This document shows, in pieces, positions 35,701 through 45,002 of a stretch of DNA of 64,000 nt. Every line of letters starts with the position of its first letter. Within the stretch, counting starts at the first letter, position 1. Origin of the DNA: Dysidea avara (Eukaryota; Porifera; Demospongiae; Dictyoceratida; Dysideidae); assembly GCF_963678975.1 (NCBI RefSeq), contig NC_089281.1, forward strand, positions 23,416,765 through 23,480,764, written 5' to 3'. The notes under the pieces are model-generated. The model ran no database searches and was not told the DNA's origin. It saw only the letters and a program-made list of their open reading frames with translations. The position numbers and the translations under genes are program-made.

Positions 35701-36212
35701 TTTTTGCTAAATTTATTGTGTTACTGATTGTGTGCAGCATTATTATGGTGATTCACATACGATTTCAGCCATACAGACTACAGAGCTTGAATGTATTGGA
35801 TGAAGTAATTTTGCTGGCATTACTTCTTCTCCTGTTTAGTAGCTTGGATGGCAATAGTTGGCAAATTTCTCCAACATTTTGGATCCTTCCACTTGTTCTG
35901 TTTATTAACTATTTGACTTATTCTACAAAGATACAACATGTGGTGGTCCTTATCAGTGTGTGTGGACTAATTCTTGTGTTGAATTTGATAGTATTATTAC
36001 CGGCTGGACTTCCTCTTCAGATATATGAACAACGATTGAAAATAGGAGTTGCTTATATCCTATATCTATCAGTGTTGGTGTGCTTTCTTGTAGGATACAT
36101 CCTTTATATGATGACAATTGTGATGAAAAAAATTTGTAAGCCACGCAATCCAGAAACTCCATTGTTAGCTGATAACATTCAGAATGACAGTGATGAAGAT
36201 GACAGTGATTAA
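32751..36212 (+). CDS. Beta-helix ectodomain / multi-pass membrane protein
   Basis: One uninterrupted frame of 1153 residues. The ATG at 32751 directly follows an acceptor (TTTTATTCAG|G), so a 5' untranslated intron precedes it. A second ATG four codons on is possible. A signal peptide (FVIVWLLVLTYHL) leads into a long Asn/Ser-rich ectodomain with many N-glycosylation sites. Residues about 90-420 form short repeats with GGA[IV] steps (GGAICS 281, GGAVCL 307, GGAITV 335, GGAVYL 363) and FxxN motifs, as in polymorphic outer-membrane-protein-type parallel beta-helices. A Cys-rich EGF-like block (CKGNWKGFSCGEC, about 653) precedes about eleven hydrophobic segments (about 685-1125) and an acidic tail (NDSDEDDSD). 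I know this layout from sponge predicted proteins but know of no function. A receptor or channel role is speculation. A partial copy lies at 14225-15026. Confidence 0.85.
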   Translation: MCFKMNFVIVWLLVLTYHLTQTFVSQENETIVIIDQRGLSSLTCCTGYQGCHCSNLSLALENIKNDTEIKLMSDISLEYVTQFGNISNVTLTGHNHTVRCNYQGGLVGENIINIVIQGVTWDKCNGIVVYDFTNAYIINSVFQHSVNNVSTLVLVGHASILISDSVFLYNDVGVYTFARFIKFYNSHFYGTTLTIDTENSELDAAYVTVTGSDFNGNSSILCRGTLSAFLLQLNINLSKFSNNSDSAVVLYKCHLFLLDRVTFYNNRAIVDKTDYICACGGGAICSCDSIVDINGSVYFLSNTAQSGGAVCLKNSNMTACNGFLTFHDNIANDKGGAITVYTSTIHINYTVPLEFVNNNASFGGAVYLEVDKEPHNYESIILYYYELLINSNHSRNSAADGGGNLAYFNYEFGDDCVPNKSFKQKKLFSSSPCSKTIFDAVVKVNISNQSSGFVAYWLNDLQFSAIVLDYFNNFVGPLTIFISNDLDSCNQYYYGDDYIINECSSLETEPDYTYTVDSIHNDVALLSNNSIACSCLNMDDKSTITVNVDFRDVPFIVAVQWVGKPTTCNDIAHLYNKDADNCESLSCDILLSRSLSLPPGFKCLEGTLVATPGYWYDNGLHYYVISCPANYCNFKHWSYEILPHPFPDRDLQCKGNWKGFSCGECSHFIKYDSTDCISIDDCEVSSLFLSLIVLFVFSFFYWCLVIAFIFVLLHFNFNISAGYAFGIIFYYSVLEQCVSVLNDVVQARKCAIYEDYYFYVCDLKPVYISEILPFFSSIGNLKPPFMQYLKLCLGRTDVIDHKFLVYIHPLIVFSIVVTIFLSARRFVFVARFFGRYINSKSISLLILLSYSSVSYTSVQLLRPLAYFKHNFNSHVESTGWKSYWSPHITYFHGHHAGYAATAILCEVIIGFGFPFLLLFQRYLTRHHNINFISIRPIIDQLQACYRNECYWFSAYYLICRQVIYGVDIVCDVLLGYWMLNEEYIFAKFIVLLIVCSIIMVIHIRFQPYRLQSLNVLDEVILLALLLLLFSSLDGNSWQISPTFWILPLVLFINYLTYSTKIQHVVVLISVCGLILVLNLIVLLPAGLPLQIYEQRLKIGVAYILYLSVLVCFLVGYILYMMTIVMKKICKPRNPETPLLADNIQNDSDEDDSD

Positions 36213-38940
36213 CAGGTAAATAGAAGTGTCAACCTTATCTGTGTGAAGTATTAATTTTGTAGGAGGCACACTTCAAAAAAAATGTAGACACACATTTTAG
36301 TGGGCTAGGTTGGCAATGGCAATCCAATATTTAGACCCAAAGACACCTTTTAAGGCCTTTTCATGCTCAATGGTTTTTCATGCTCAATGCTTTTTAATGC
36401 TCAAGCATATATTCATCAAAAGTAAATTAGAAAAGAATTTTCCTCACAGCTTGCTTTCAAGTGTATTATATGTAAGTAGTGGAAAGTACTTTTAATTGTG
36501 TGGTAAGGAAAGGAAATGGTGTTGTACAGTGTCCTCTTAGGTTTCTGCTTGTATATACTATGGAGGTACATGTGCACAACTGTAAGGCAAAAACGTATTC
36601 TTGCTAGACAATTGCAATACGATAATATAATGAGAATCATTTGTGGAAGAAAAAGTTCATGAATTTTCCAATTTAGTTAATATTTTCTTTCATATTTTCC
36701 ATCTATCGGAAAAAAAACTTTTTGAAATTCCCCCTGAAAAACTTTTGAATCTTCTCATTCCTTTAGTGAGACTAGCTACTTGCACAGAATCTCCAACCCT
36801 CTTGCACAATTTCATGCCTTAGTATTCACATGGCAAGTGGGGATGGTTTTTAGCAGTGTTTGAATCATGTAACAATCTTGTGGGCACGAGTATGATCAAA
36901 GCTGGTTTTGATGTTTTGGCATCATGCTAAACTGCTACACACGATGCTAGCATTGGCAGAGAAGACGGTTGGGGTATGCAAAGGTTATCAACTGTGTAGC
37001 AATATTGTAGCTTTACTACTCCACCCTATCTCATGTGCCAATTTTGTTGTTGCATGAGTGCCACTGCTACACTGATTTGCATTGGTCCACACAGAAAGTA
37101 TTTATGAACAGGCCTGTGAATAACAGGGCATGTGGACACAAACTACATCTCATCACATATCACATTGTATCTCATTACCAGAATGAAATATCTGTATTCT
37201 GTAACCTGCCTTATAAAGCCAATTAATTATTTAATAAGCACTGAAAATAGCATGGCAATACCAACTTGCCATAAAAGTTATGGGTGAGGCAGTGTTATTT
37301 GTATAGTTTGTGCTGTAGTAGCATATAAAATTAAGTAGCATATGATATTGCACGGATTGTGGAAAAACAATTATTAGCAAATTACTGTATAATTATATAA
37401 TTTTCTTGGTACATTCATTAACATGTATGTATAAATTGAAGGATTATGTATACATGTGGAATAATCTCTTAAAATATTAGTTTGTAGTTGATGTTAAATT
37501 CTGAATGCGTGCATGCATATATTGTTTATAGAGCTTCTCATTTTTTAGTTGTTTAGATTATTATGAAATGGATTTTGCTGCTGGACACAAGTGTTCTATC
37601 AGTATATGTAGTTATGTACATAATAGAAAATGTATCCTTTGTTTTAACACTGTTTTGCACCTGACTGTAGCCTTTGTAGCAATTGTCATTAAATTGTTAT
37701 AAACTAGTTATGTATGTTATATGCATATGTTTTTGTACCTCTATAACTGTTTCACAGTTGTAGAACATTGTGTTTTTGAACAATATGGCTATTATGACAT
37801 ATCACAATGTTCACAGAGATAAAGAGTATAAGTAGGATATATATCTCCTACTCTTGGTTGGGTTTACCTAGGTAACACAATATGCGTCCAGGTGTAAAAT
37901 CTTAAACTTTAGGTTTACTAGCTACTTCCCTTTGACACACCATGCAAAGTACAGTAAACTGTTGTGAAGTGTGTGCATGGTAAACAAAGCTTTGTATACA
38001 GCCTTGTACTCTAGCTGGTTGTGTAAGCTTTACAGTCCATAACTTTCAAATCACAAACATGTTACCTAATTAATTGCTCCAAGTGGGATGGTAATTTCAT
38101 AATAGTTTTTATTACAGATCTTTATGATGAATTGGATTAATTGTACTTTACTTCTACCCCTAGTGCACGGGCAGTCCGATAGTCAAAGGAAAAAAAATAC
38201 AGAGTAGCTACCAAAACCCAGAAACAGTGGGATTCGACTTCCAATCAAAATGTATATTTATGAGGTGTCAATAAACAGAGTACATCTTGCAACACTGCTA
38301 GGTATAGCCAGTGTTAGAGACAGCCATTCCCTTTTTTGCATTATATGCAGTAATTAATATTGTTCTGTTCTGCAATAGTCACTATATATGACTATTGTGC
38401 AAATTATGGTACAGCCATCTGCTAGTTGTTATAAGTGAACAGCAATAGGTCCACAACTGGGCCTTGTATATATAAAAGCAAAATGTAAATAGACTTTGAC
38501 AAAAAGCATTACACTCAATTACTTGCAGAAATGATCATAATACATACAAAAATTAATTAATTAATAGGCCAAGGCCCTCTAAAGAATACTCATAATCAAG
38601 TCTGTACACAAAGATAATTATGCTGTTTTACAAATAAAAATGAAAATAACTCCCCAGAAGCACATGCATGCATCCTTGGAATGTCTCAGTACCATTGTCT
38701 ACTAGCTTTAAGGCTAATAAACTGTATTAGTTTCTCATCACTGCTTGCATCATTTTTCTTGCTGCATCAAGGATTGTTTGTACTTCTGGTGGCTGAGTGC
38801 AGCCATCCATAGCCCTTTTAAAGTGGTATAAATCAAAACTTGGTTTAGCTAATCATTTAGCCCAATCTAACATCATAATATGTTGTGAAGTATACAAATT
38901 TTCTACCAAGTCTGTTTATTATTTTTGTCAACAGGTTAAC
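36213..38940 (+). other. 3' region of the large gene; otherwise unassigned
   Basis: A splice donor (CAG|GTAAAT) begins at 36216, three bases after the stop, so the 3' untranslated region is probably spliced. The next exon candidate starts after TTTTTTAG at about 37551, where homology with 16717-16780 resumes (GGATTTTGCTGCTGG). No other gene is visible up to the palindrome cluster at 38950. Confidence 0.45.
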
Positions 38941-38949
38941 ATTTAATAG

Positions 38950-39060
38950 TTATACCATGGCCAAGAGGGATTTGCCTGATATATATGCCCAAGCCCGAGG
39001 GCCGCAGGCCCAAGGGCGCGGGCATATATATCAGGCAAATCCAGAGTGGCCATGGTATAA
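38950..39060. repeat. 111-bp palindrome A
   Basis: The ends TTATACCATGGCCA and TGGCCATGGTATAA are inverted, as are GGATTTGCCTGATATATATG and its complement. The centre is G+C rich (GAGGGCCGCAGGCCC). A 15-bp palindrome, TCACCTAATAGGTGA, lies 25 bases further right (39085-39099). Confidence 0.85.
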
Positions 39061-39597
39061 GTAATATATACCACTCTGGCATGCTCACCTAATAGGTGAA
39101 GGAAGACAAACCTGCATTCACCACATTACTTTTATACAGAGGTTTGCAAAAATCAATTGTGGGTTTAAATTGTGGGCACAAAAAAGAAATGATTGTGGGT
39201 TTCACTGGTTGTAGTGATACCATTTTAAACCAAATAATCACTTTGTGGATGAATAAAGTTACCTAAGGTGCTAAAATAAACACTTAGACATATAGGTTGT
39301 GAATGTTTGAGGCATCTTTTCGTACAATTGAAAGTACTCTGTTGAAAAACAATCCATATTGCAAAAATGATTATTTAGTGATGCTTAGTAACTGAACTAT
39401 GCAATGCTGACTCACTCATTTCTTTTTACTTCACAACAATGCCCCTGACTAAATCAACATGTTTAATTCAAACCCACAATGCAAAACTTTAAGCAGCTCT
39501 AATTCAAACCCACAATGCAAAACTTTAAGCATCTCTATATAAATAATCAAAGGGAACTGATGCTTTGTAGCTGCCTTAGCATCAAAGGCAGTTGTGG

Positions 39598-39685
39598 TCA
39601 GGGCTATATCATGATATTGCCCTAACCACAGGGCAATATCTAGATATTGCCCTGTGGTCAGGGAAATATGTGATATATAACCCTG
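39598..39685. repeat. Array of three short hairpins
   Basis: Three palindromes follow each other directly: AGGGCTATATC/GATATTGCCCT (about 39600-39623), CAGGGCAATATCT with its exact complement (39629-39654, no loop) and CAGGGAAATAT/ATATAACCCTG (39659-39685). The linkers GTGGTC and ACCAC are themselves complementary. Confidence 0.85.
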
Positions 39686-39727
39686 TGATTTCCTTTGATC
39701 TGAGGTGTCAAAGTGGTATATTATATA

Positions 39728-39840
39728 GTTATACAACGGCCACGAGTGCTCTGCCTGATATAAACGCACGAGCCTGAGGGCCGTTAGGCCCGAAGGCAAG
39801 TGCGTTTATACAGGCAGAGCACTCGTGGCCGTTGTATAAC
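39728..39840. repeat. 113-bp palindrome B
   Basis: GTTATACAACGGCCACGAGT is exactly complementary to the right end at 39821-39840. GCTCTGCCTG and CAGGCAGAGC continue the stem. The core GAGGGCCGTTAGGCCCGAAG resembles the core of palindrome A. Size and plan match palindrome A, so the two belong to one family. Confidence 0.88.
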
Positions 39841-40602
39841 TGTTATGTACCACTCACCTAATAGGTGGGGAGAGTCTCACAAGACAGCTGTAACACTTAT
39901 AAAGGCCAGGTTTCTAACATCGATTGTGGGTAACCAAGCCGGACGTTGCGATGACGTTCCCCCTGCAGTACTGCAGCCACCTGAGATATTGAAAACTAGT
40001 ACGCTATGGGTTATATCACTAACCTGCATTCACTGTTCGACTCTCATCATGTAGTGCTCAGCATGCCAGCGTGATCACTCAATCGCCATATAGACTAAGC
40101 GCCAGACTAATCGCCATAGTGATTCTCTCAAGCAAAAAAAGTAGCTAAATAGACATTTTAAGTAAACAAAACCTAACTACTAAACGATGCTAGTCTAATT
40201 CTTACTATTCACACTGGCTAAACTCGAATCAGGTGGCATGACAAAACTGGTTACCACAATCGAACGTAAAGGTTAGTATTATTTAGAATATATTTGTTTT
40301 ATTGAGTCATTGTCGAAGTGGGCTACAGTTTAATCTGGGCTAAGATGGCACCAGACTAGTAAGGTGTATAACACTTTATATATATGTATGTGTAGACTAG
40401 AGTTGTGGCCACCCGTGTTGGATTTTTCGATCGCCATTGGCTGCTTGTAAACATTATACGTATTGGTGACGTTATGGCCCACAATCGACCTTTACATGTC
40501 AGGCTATAAAAGAATTCGAGTGATCTGTGAAGTGTCTTTCCACCTATTAGGTGAGGTGTCGTAGTGGTCTTCGCCACCGGCACTTGTGCTATGCTGCACA
40601 AA

Positions 40603-40759
40603 ACCGCAGCCAGTGCAATATCTGTATATTGCACTGCGGTCGGTGCATTATACCTTATAATGCACTCGTTGTGGTCTAAAAAACCGCAACCAGTGCGTTA
40701 TAAGTTATAATGCACTCGCTGCGGTCTACAGCAGTGCAATATACAAATTATGGCACTGG
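40603..40759. repeat. Array of four short hairpins
   Basis: Consecutive palindromes: CCGCAG-AGTGCAATAT/ATATTGCACTGCGG (40603-40638), GTGCATTATA/TATAATGCAC (40640-40668), ACCGCA-AGTGCGTTATAA/TTATAATGCACT-TGCGGT (40683-40725) and CAGTGCAATAT/ATTATGGCACTG (40732-40759). Stems are 10-18 bases with loops of 0-8. The linkers again contain GTGGTC/ACCGC-type complementary pieces. Confidence 0.85.
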
Positions 40760-41098
40760 CGGTGCCTTTGAACTGCCCACGCAGAGTGGTACATATTTGG
40801 TTACGCTATAGATTGCTAGATGATTGGGTTCAGTATTATCAATTTACTGTCTTAAAAGAGAATGTCAATGCAAATGCTACAGAGAATACAACTATGTAAT
40901 GAGTCTCATTGATGATAACAACAATGTAGTATTTCCCCCCACAATGAACGTGCTGTCCAATGAACATAAAGTAAAGGGTCCAGATGAAATCCCAACTGTG
41001 TTATATACTGAAGAGGCTTTCTGCAGGAATATCTCCAGCTTTAACACTGATTTTTCAAGCCTCTATATTGTGAATAAATAACATATTCAAGTAGATTA

Positions 41099-41661
41099 CA
41101 GGGGCAGATCCAGGGTCAATATGCTGAGGATCATAATGAAATTTTGTCTTAGCATAATTATATGATCACTAATAATACAAATACTCATAAACCACCTTAT
41201 AAACATCTTTCCCCTACATCTATACATACAATGAAGTGCATTGGTCTGTTTAAAAAGCTTGATTCATCTACTTGTGTAGTTAATATGTATGGCAATACTT
41301 AATTTAGGTACACAATTTTCTCAATCTCGTATCATTCAAATGTCAAAATTTTCCAATTTCAACATTATTCTTCTAACATGCACCTATTGTTGTGCAATTG
41401 TGAGAGGTGCTTGGTTGTCTGTACCTACCCAAACTTTACAAAATGCTTTACAGTACCTATATTCTAAAGGCAGTATATAAATATCTACTGGCAGAAATAT
41501 GAATTTTATGTGGAAATGCCTCCAAATTACAGTATTTTAGCATCAAAATTTCCTGGGGGGGGGCATGCTTCTAGACCCCCTAGTTTCAAGCACACCTTCA
41601 CCCAAGAGATTAGTACCTTGAGTTAGCCCCCCCCCCTTTATAAATCCTAGATTCGCCCCTG
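41099..41661. mobile_element. hAT-like MITE, CAGGGGCGGATC family, copy 1
   Basis: The left end CAGGGGCAGATCCAGGG is matched by TCCTAGATTCGCCCCTG at the right. The flanking pentamers are GATTA and GCTTA (4 of 5). The interior matches the copy at 44146-44997 in inverted orientation (GAAATTTTGTCTTAGCATAA; CCATAAAGGCAGTATATAAA-like blocks). A small open frame at 41289-41480 is part of the element. Confidence 0.75.
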
Positions 41662-41855
41662 GCTTACTGCACACACAGGTAAGGGAAGAAAATATAAACT
41701 AACAGCATGAAAATATATAGTAAATTAAAAGCTACATGGGTTATAAGGTTATTGATTTCTCTTTACAACAGCTGCATAGTTTCATGATAAACAATGAATA
41801 AATGTTCAGTTGACAGCACAGCATAATGAATTCAATGAATCTACTTGGAGTGGCC

Positions 41856-42056
41856 TAAACTAGAAATTCCATTTATAAGGTGGAAATGAAGTGAAGTGAG
41901 CAACTGACAGCAGTAGCAAAGTGGTAAAGGGTTTAGGCATGTACGTAGGTGTGGAGGTCCCTGGTTTGAAACCTGAAATATTTTTTAACATTAATTTTTC
42001 ATGCACATTTTTTTTACTTCTTTGTGACCGTTCTATTAAAATATCTTGATCGTGAA
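41856..42056 (+). mobile_element. tRNA-derived SINE, second copy
   Basis: It shares with 31285-31460 the head (AGAAATTCCATTTATAA), the A/B region ending GGTTTGAAACC (41963-41973, one extra base in the B box) and the tail GACCGTTCTATTAAAATATC. It partly abuts the inverted repeat that starts at 42055. Confidence 0.7.
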
Positions 42057-42262
42057 AGGGGTCTTCCACACACATCTAATTTACCAACTTTGACGACTCA
42101 TAACTTTAGATTGAAAAAGGCTATTTACTTGAAATTTAGTCAGTAGTAAGCACCAACATTAGCTTAGTGGATAAAACAGTTTTAGGTTATTATAATTCTT
42201 GAGCACTGAGTTATGGTCTTCTGAGTTCATAGAACTGGATGTGTGTGGAAGACCCCTTTTTG
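42055..42262. mobile_element. MITE with GGGGTCTTCCACACA ends
   Basis: AAGGGGTCTTCCACACACAT at the left is matched by ATGTGTGTGGAAGACCCCTT at the right. The interior has no coding frame. Confidence 0.75.
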
Positions 42263-42784
42263 CAAATTTGGTCACATAATTGGTTTTTGCTTTATCCTTA
42301 TGCGCTTTATTTTATATTACAAAATCATGCTACAATGGTCAGTCTATCTACATAGTGATTTAAAATTTTTTTTCTGTCACCTGCAAGCGTGACAAAAAAT
42401 TGCACTTATAGTTTTAATCTGTACACAAATTGGAAGGTAAATGTGCTATAATGTTAATTATATAACAATCCAATAAAGTTTGTGCAAGTTATGGCAATTT
42501 TTGTAAGTGTTATATACAAAAAGAAATTTATGGAAGATGAAGAAAGTACTAATAAAAATAAGACAAACTTTAATTTGAGTGCAAGTATCTCATGGACCAT
42601 TTCAACTCAAATTTGGTATTGGATGCTTCACAGACAAAAATGGACTAGCTGTATGAGGTATGAATGTGTGAAAATTGTGTTTGTAAAATACACACTTGTC
42701 TGTTGTGTGCCCGAATGCATAGACTTTTCTTGGCCGCACAACACTATCATGTTCCCTGATTAGAAATTTTATTTTGAGTATATA

Positions 42785-42975
42785 GGGATCATAGAAATAA
42801 AAGCAGTGAAGCAAGGGAGGTCATACGGCTGTACTAGTTGGACATTTAATCCCTACTTCGGTCATATGTATATGACCGAAGTAGGAATTCATTGTCCACT
42901 AGTATAAGGAATTCATTGTCCAATTTTAGTAATAACCTCCCTTGCTTTTTCCATTGCTTTCGTCTCTATGATCCT
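42785..42975. mobile_element. Foldback MITE
   Basis: GGGATCATAGAAATAAAAGC with AGCAAGGGAGGT is mirrored by ACCTCCCTTGCT and CTCTATGATCC. A perfect central palindrome (CCTACTTCGGTCATATG/TATGACCGAAGTAGG) marks the fold. Confidence 0.75.
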
Positions 42976-43043
42976 TACTAAATTTCTATTTTTTCATTTA
43001 TTTACTTTTAGATATAATTTATAAGTGGTGAACTAGCACATAC

Positions 43044-43458
43044 CAGGGGCAGATCCAAGGGTTAGCAAGGGGAGGGGCACAAACAGTAAATGGTTGGGGA
43101 AAACCAGAACCCCTGCTCAGTGCTGCATTTTTGAAGCAGCAAATAATCACCTCTTAGTAGTATCTCACTGTTGCTATTAGCTATTTTGGCTTTTTCAGAG
43201 TCTTAAAAGCTGTTTAAAAGGCTCTGAATGTCGTAATAACATTAACATGATAATTATTTTTAGAGGCGCTTAGTACGTCACAGCATATGTTCATATCTAG
43301 TTTCACTTTGATTCGCTTTTATTTCAGGTGAATTTGTAAATATTGTCATGAGTTTCTTGGCCTGACATAAAGTTAAGTAGCTAGAAGTATGGCTGGCTCC
43401 TCAACAAAGTGAGGGTGGGGGCATTTGCCCCAAATGCCCCATCCTGGATCCGCCATTG
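43044..43458. mobile_element. hAT-like MITE, CAGGGGCGGATC family, copy 2
   Basis: The left end CAGGGGCAGATCCAAGGG and right end CATCCTGGATCCGCCATTG form a diverged inverted repeat. The flanking pentamers are CATAC and CTTAC (4 of 5). The interior differs from copies 1 and 3. Confidence 0.6.
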
Positions 43459-43639
43459 CTTACCGCATCAAAAGAAAGAATGACATAGTTATCAATTGAG
43501 TGAACTAGTGCACACACCCCAACAATTAATCAAGTATCACTACAAGAAGTGCCTCTGCAATCAATTTAGTTACTGCAGACATCATGTACTTGTGATAGCC
43601 AGCTCCACTGAAGCCACCATGTGGTACTGCTCAGACATG

Positions 43640-44140
43640 GGTCAAGCCTTAAGCACTTGTGCTTATAAGCACTTTAAGCACTTGTTTTGAAGTGCTTACA
43701 AGTGTTTGTTACTGTGCAGCATTTGTGCTTGTGCTGGTACTTAATTACTTATATTTAAATAAAGCACAAAAAGCTGCCAGCTCTTATCAAACATCATTCA
43801 ACAGCCAAAAGGTGCTATCAAATGTGAATAATTGCTCTATCAGGTGTACCTGTAGAACAATTATTCAGTGTAGCAGGGAGGCCTGAGAGGTGCAGATTGA
43901 AAGATGAAGCTTTTAGTGATTGATGTTGGTTCGTTGTAACATTATATTATGTTGATATAAATATAAATTGTTTGTTAATAAAGTAAATTTAAGTAATTAT
44001 ATCAAGCACTTTTATAGTGCTTCACTATGTAGTTGAAGCATTTACTAAATTGCAGCATTTGTGCTTGTGCTTGTAATCAAGCACTTTAACTATACGGGTG
44101 CTTTAAAAAAATGCTTCAAGCTCTTGACCTAAGTGCTTGC
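43640..44140 (+). pseudogene. hAT element remnant with transposase C-terminus
   Basis: At about 43846-43923 the plus strand reads VPVEQLFSVAGRPERCRLKD followed by EAFSD and a stop. This is the C-terminal dimerisation motif of hAT transposases (family form EQLFS.AG..[FY]RPERCRL); the residues between AG and RPER are deleted. Around it, both ends are crowded with AAGCACTT/AAGTGCTT motifs (43650-43700 and 44005-44135), like the subterminal binding repeats of hAT elements. Only the last ~25 residues remain. Confidence 0.75.
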
Positions 44141-44145
44141 TCATG

Positions 44146-44997
44146 CAGGGGCGGATCTAGGATTTGTAAAAGGGGGGGGGGGGGCTAACTCAAGGTTGGG
44201 TAGAGGTGTGCAAAACACACTTCCCAGCATGCGAAGCATGCTGGAACTAGGGGGGTCTGGGGCATGCCCCCCAGGAAAATTTTGAAAAATAGATACTAAA
44301 ATACTGCAATTTGGAGACATTTCCACATAAAATTCATAATATTTTCTGCCTGTAAATATTTTATATACTGCCTTTAGATTATAGGTATGGCTCTCTAAAG
44401 CATTTTGCTAATGGAAAAGTTTGGTAGGTACAAACAACCAAGTACATGATGCACCCCTCTCACAATTGCACAATACTGAATAGGTGCATGTTAGAATTAT
44501 TAAGAATGTTGAAAGTGGAAAATTTTGAAATTTGAACAATACAAGATTGAATCTGAGAGCATTTTCAATGGAAATTGTGTACTTGAATTAAGTATTGCCA
44601 TACATATTAACTACACTAGTAGATGAAAGAAGCCCTTTAAACACTTCATTGTATGTATAGGTGCTGGCAGATTTGGAAAAATTCCATAACAGAACCAACT
44701 ACATGTTTCCAGTGAATGTTCTATTAGAGTAGTTAGCTGACTGCTCTATTAGAGTATCTCGATCTTGTACACCTCCAATGCTAATCCGGGTCCTTGTTAC
44801 ATAAACTTTAGCATAAATCCACTGATAATACCTTGGAAAGATGTTAATAAGGTAATTTTATGAGTATTTGTATTATTAGTGATAATATAATTATGCTAAG
44901 ACAAAATTTCATTATAATCAGTATATTGATCAAGTAAAGCCTAAATATGAAGGGGGGGGCTTCAGCCCCCAAAGCCCCCCCCCTGGATCCGCCCCTG
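44146..44997. mobile_element. hAT-like MITE, CAGGGGCGGATC family, copy 3
   Basis: CAGGGGCGGATCTAGG at the left is matched by CCCTGGATCCGCCCCTG at the right, with TCATG directly repeated on both sides (44141-44145 and 44998-45002). Poly-G/C runs lie just inside both ends. It carries two SINE-tail motifs (44711-44765) and shares interior sequence with copy 1 in inverse orientation and with the element at 30161-30854. Confidence 0.82.
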
Positions 44998-45002
44998 TCA
45001 TG

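Larger units (their letters stand above)
39713..40792. mobile_element. Composite palindrome element with inverted ends
   Basis: Left and right parts are inverted, diverged copies. AGTGGTATATTAT near 39715 faces TGGTACATATT near 40783. CACCTAATAGGTGGGGAGAG at 39855 followed by CGATTGTGGG faces CCCACAATCG (about 40480) followed by CACCTATTAGGTG (40541). Palindrome B lies in the left part and a hairpin array in the right. The unit at 38950-39190 (palindrome A, CACCTAATAGGTG, CAATTGTGGG) is a further diverged copy. There is no protein-coding content. Confidence 0.6.

Noticed and set aside
38950..40759. Possible CRISPR-like array in the hairpin cluster
   Set aside because: The context is eukaryotic, the repeats are not identical, there are no unique spacers of constant length, and no cas genes are present. 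They are successive palindromes.
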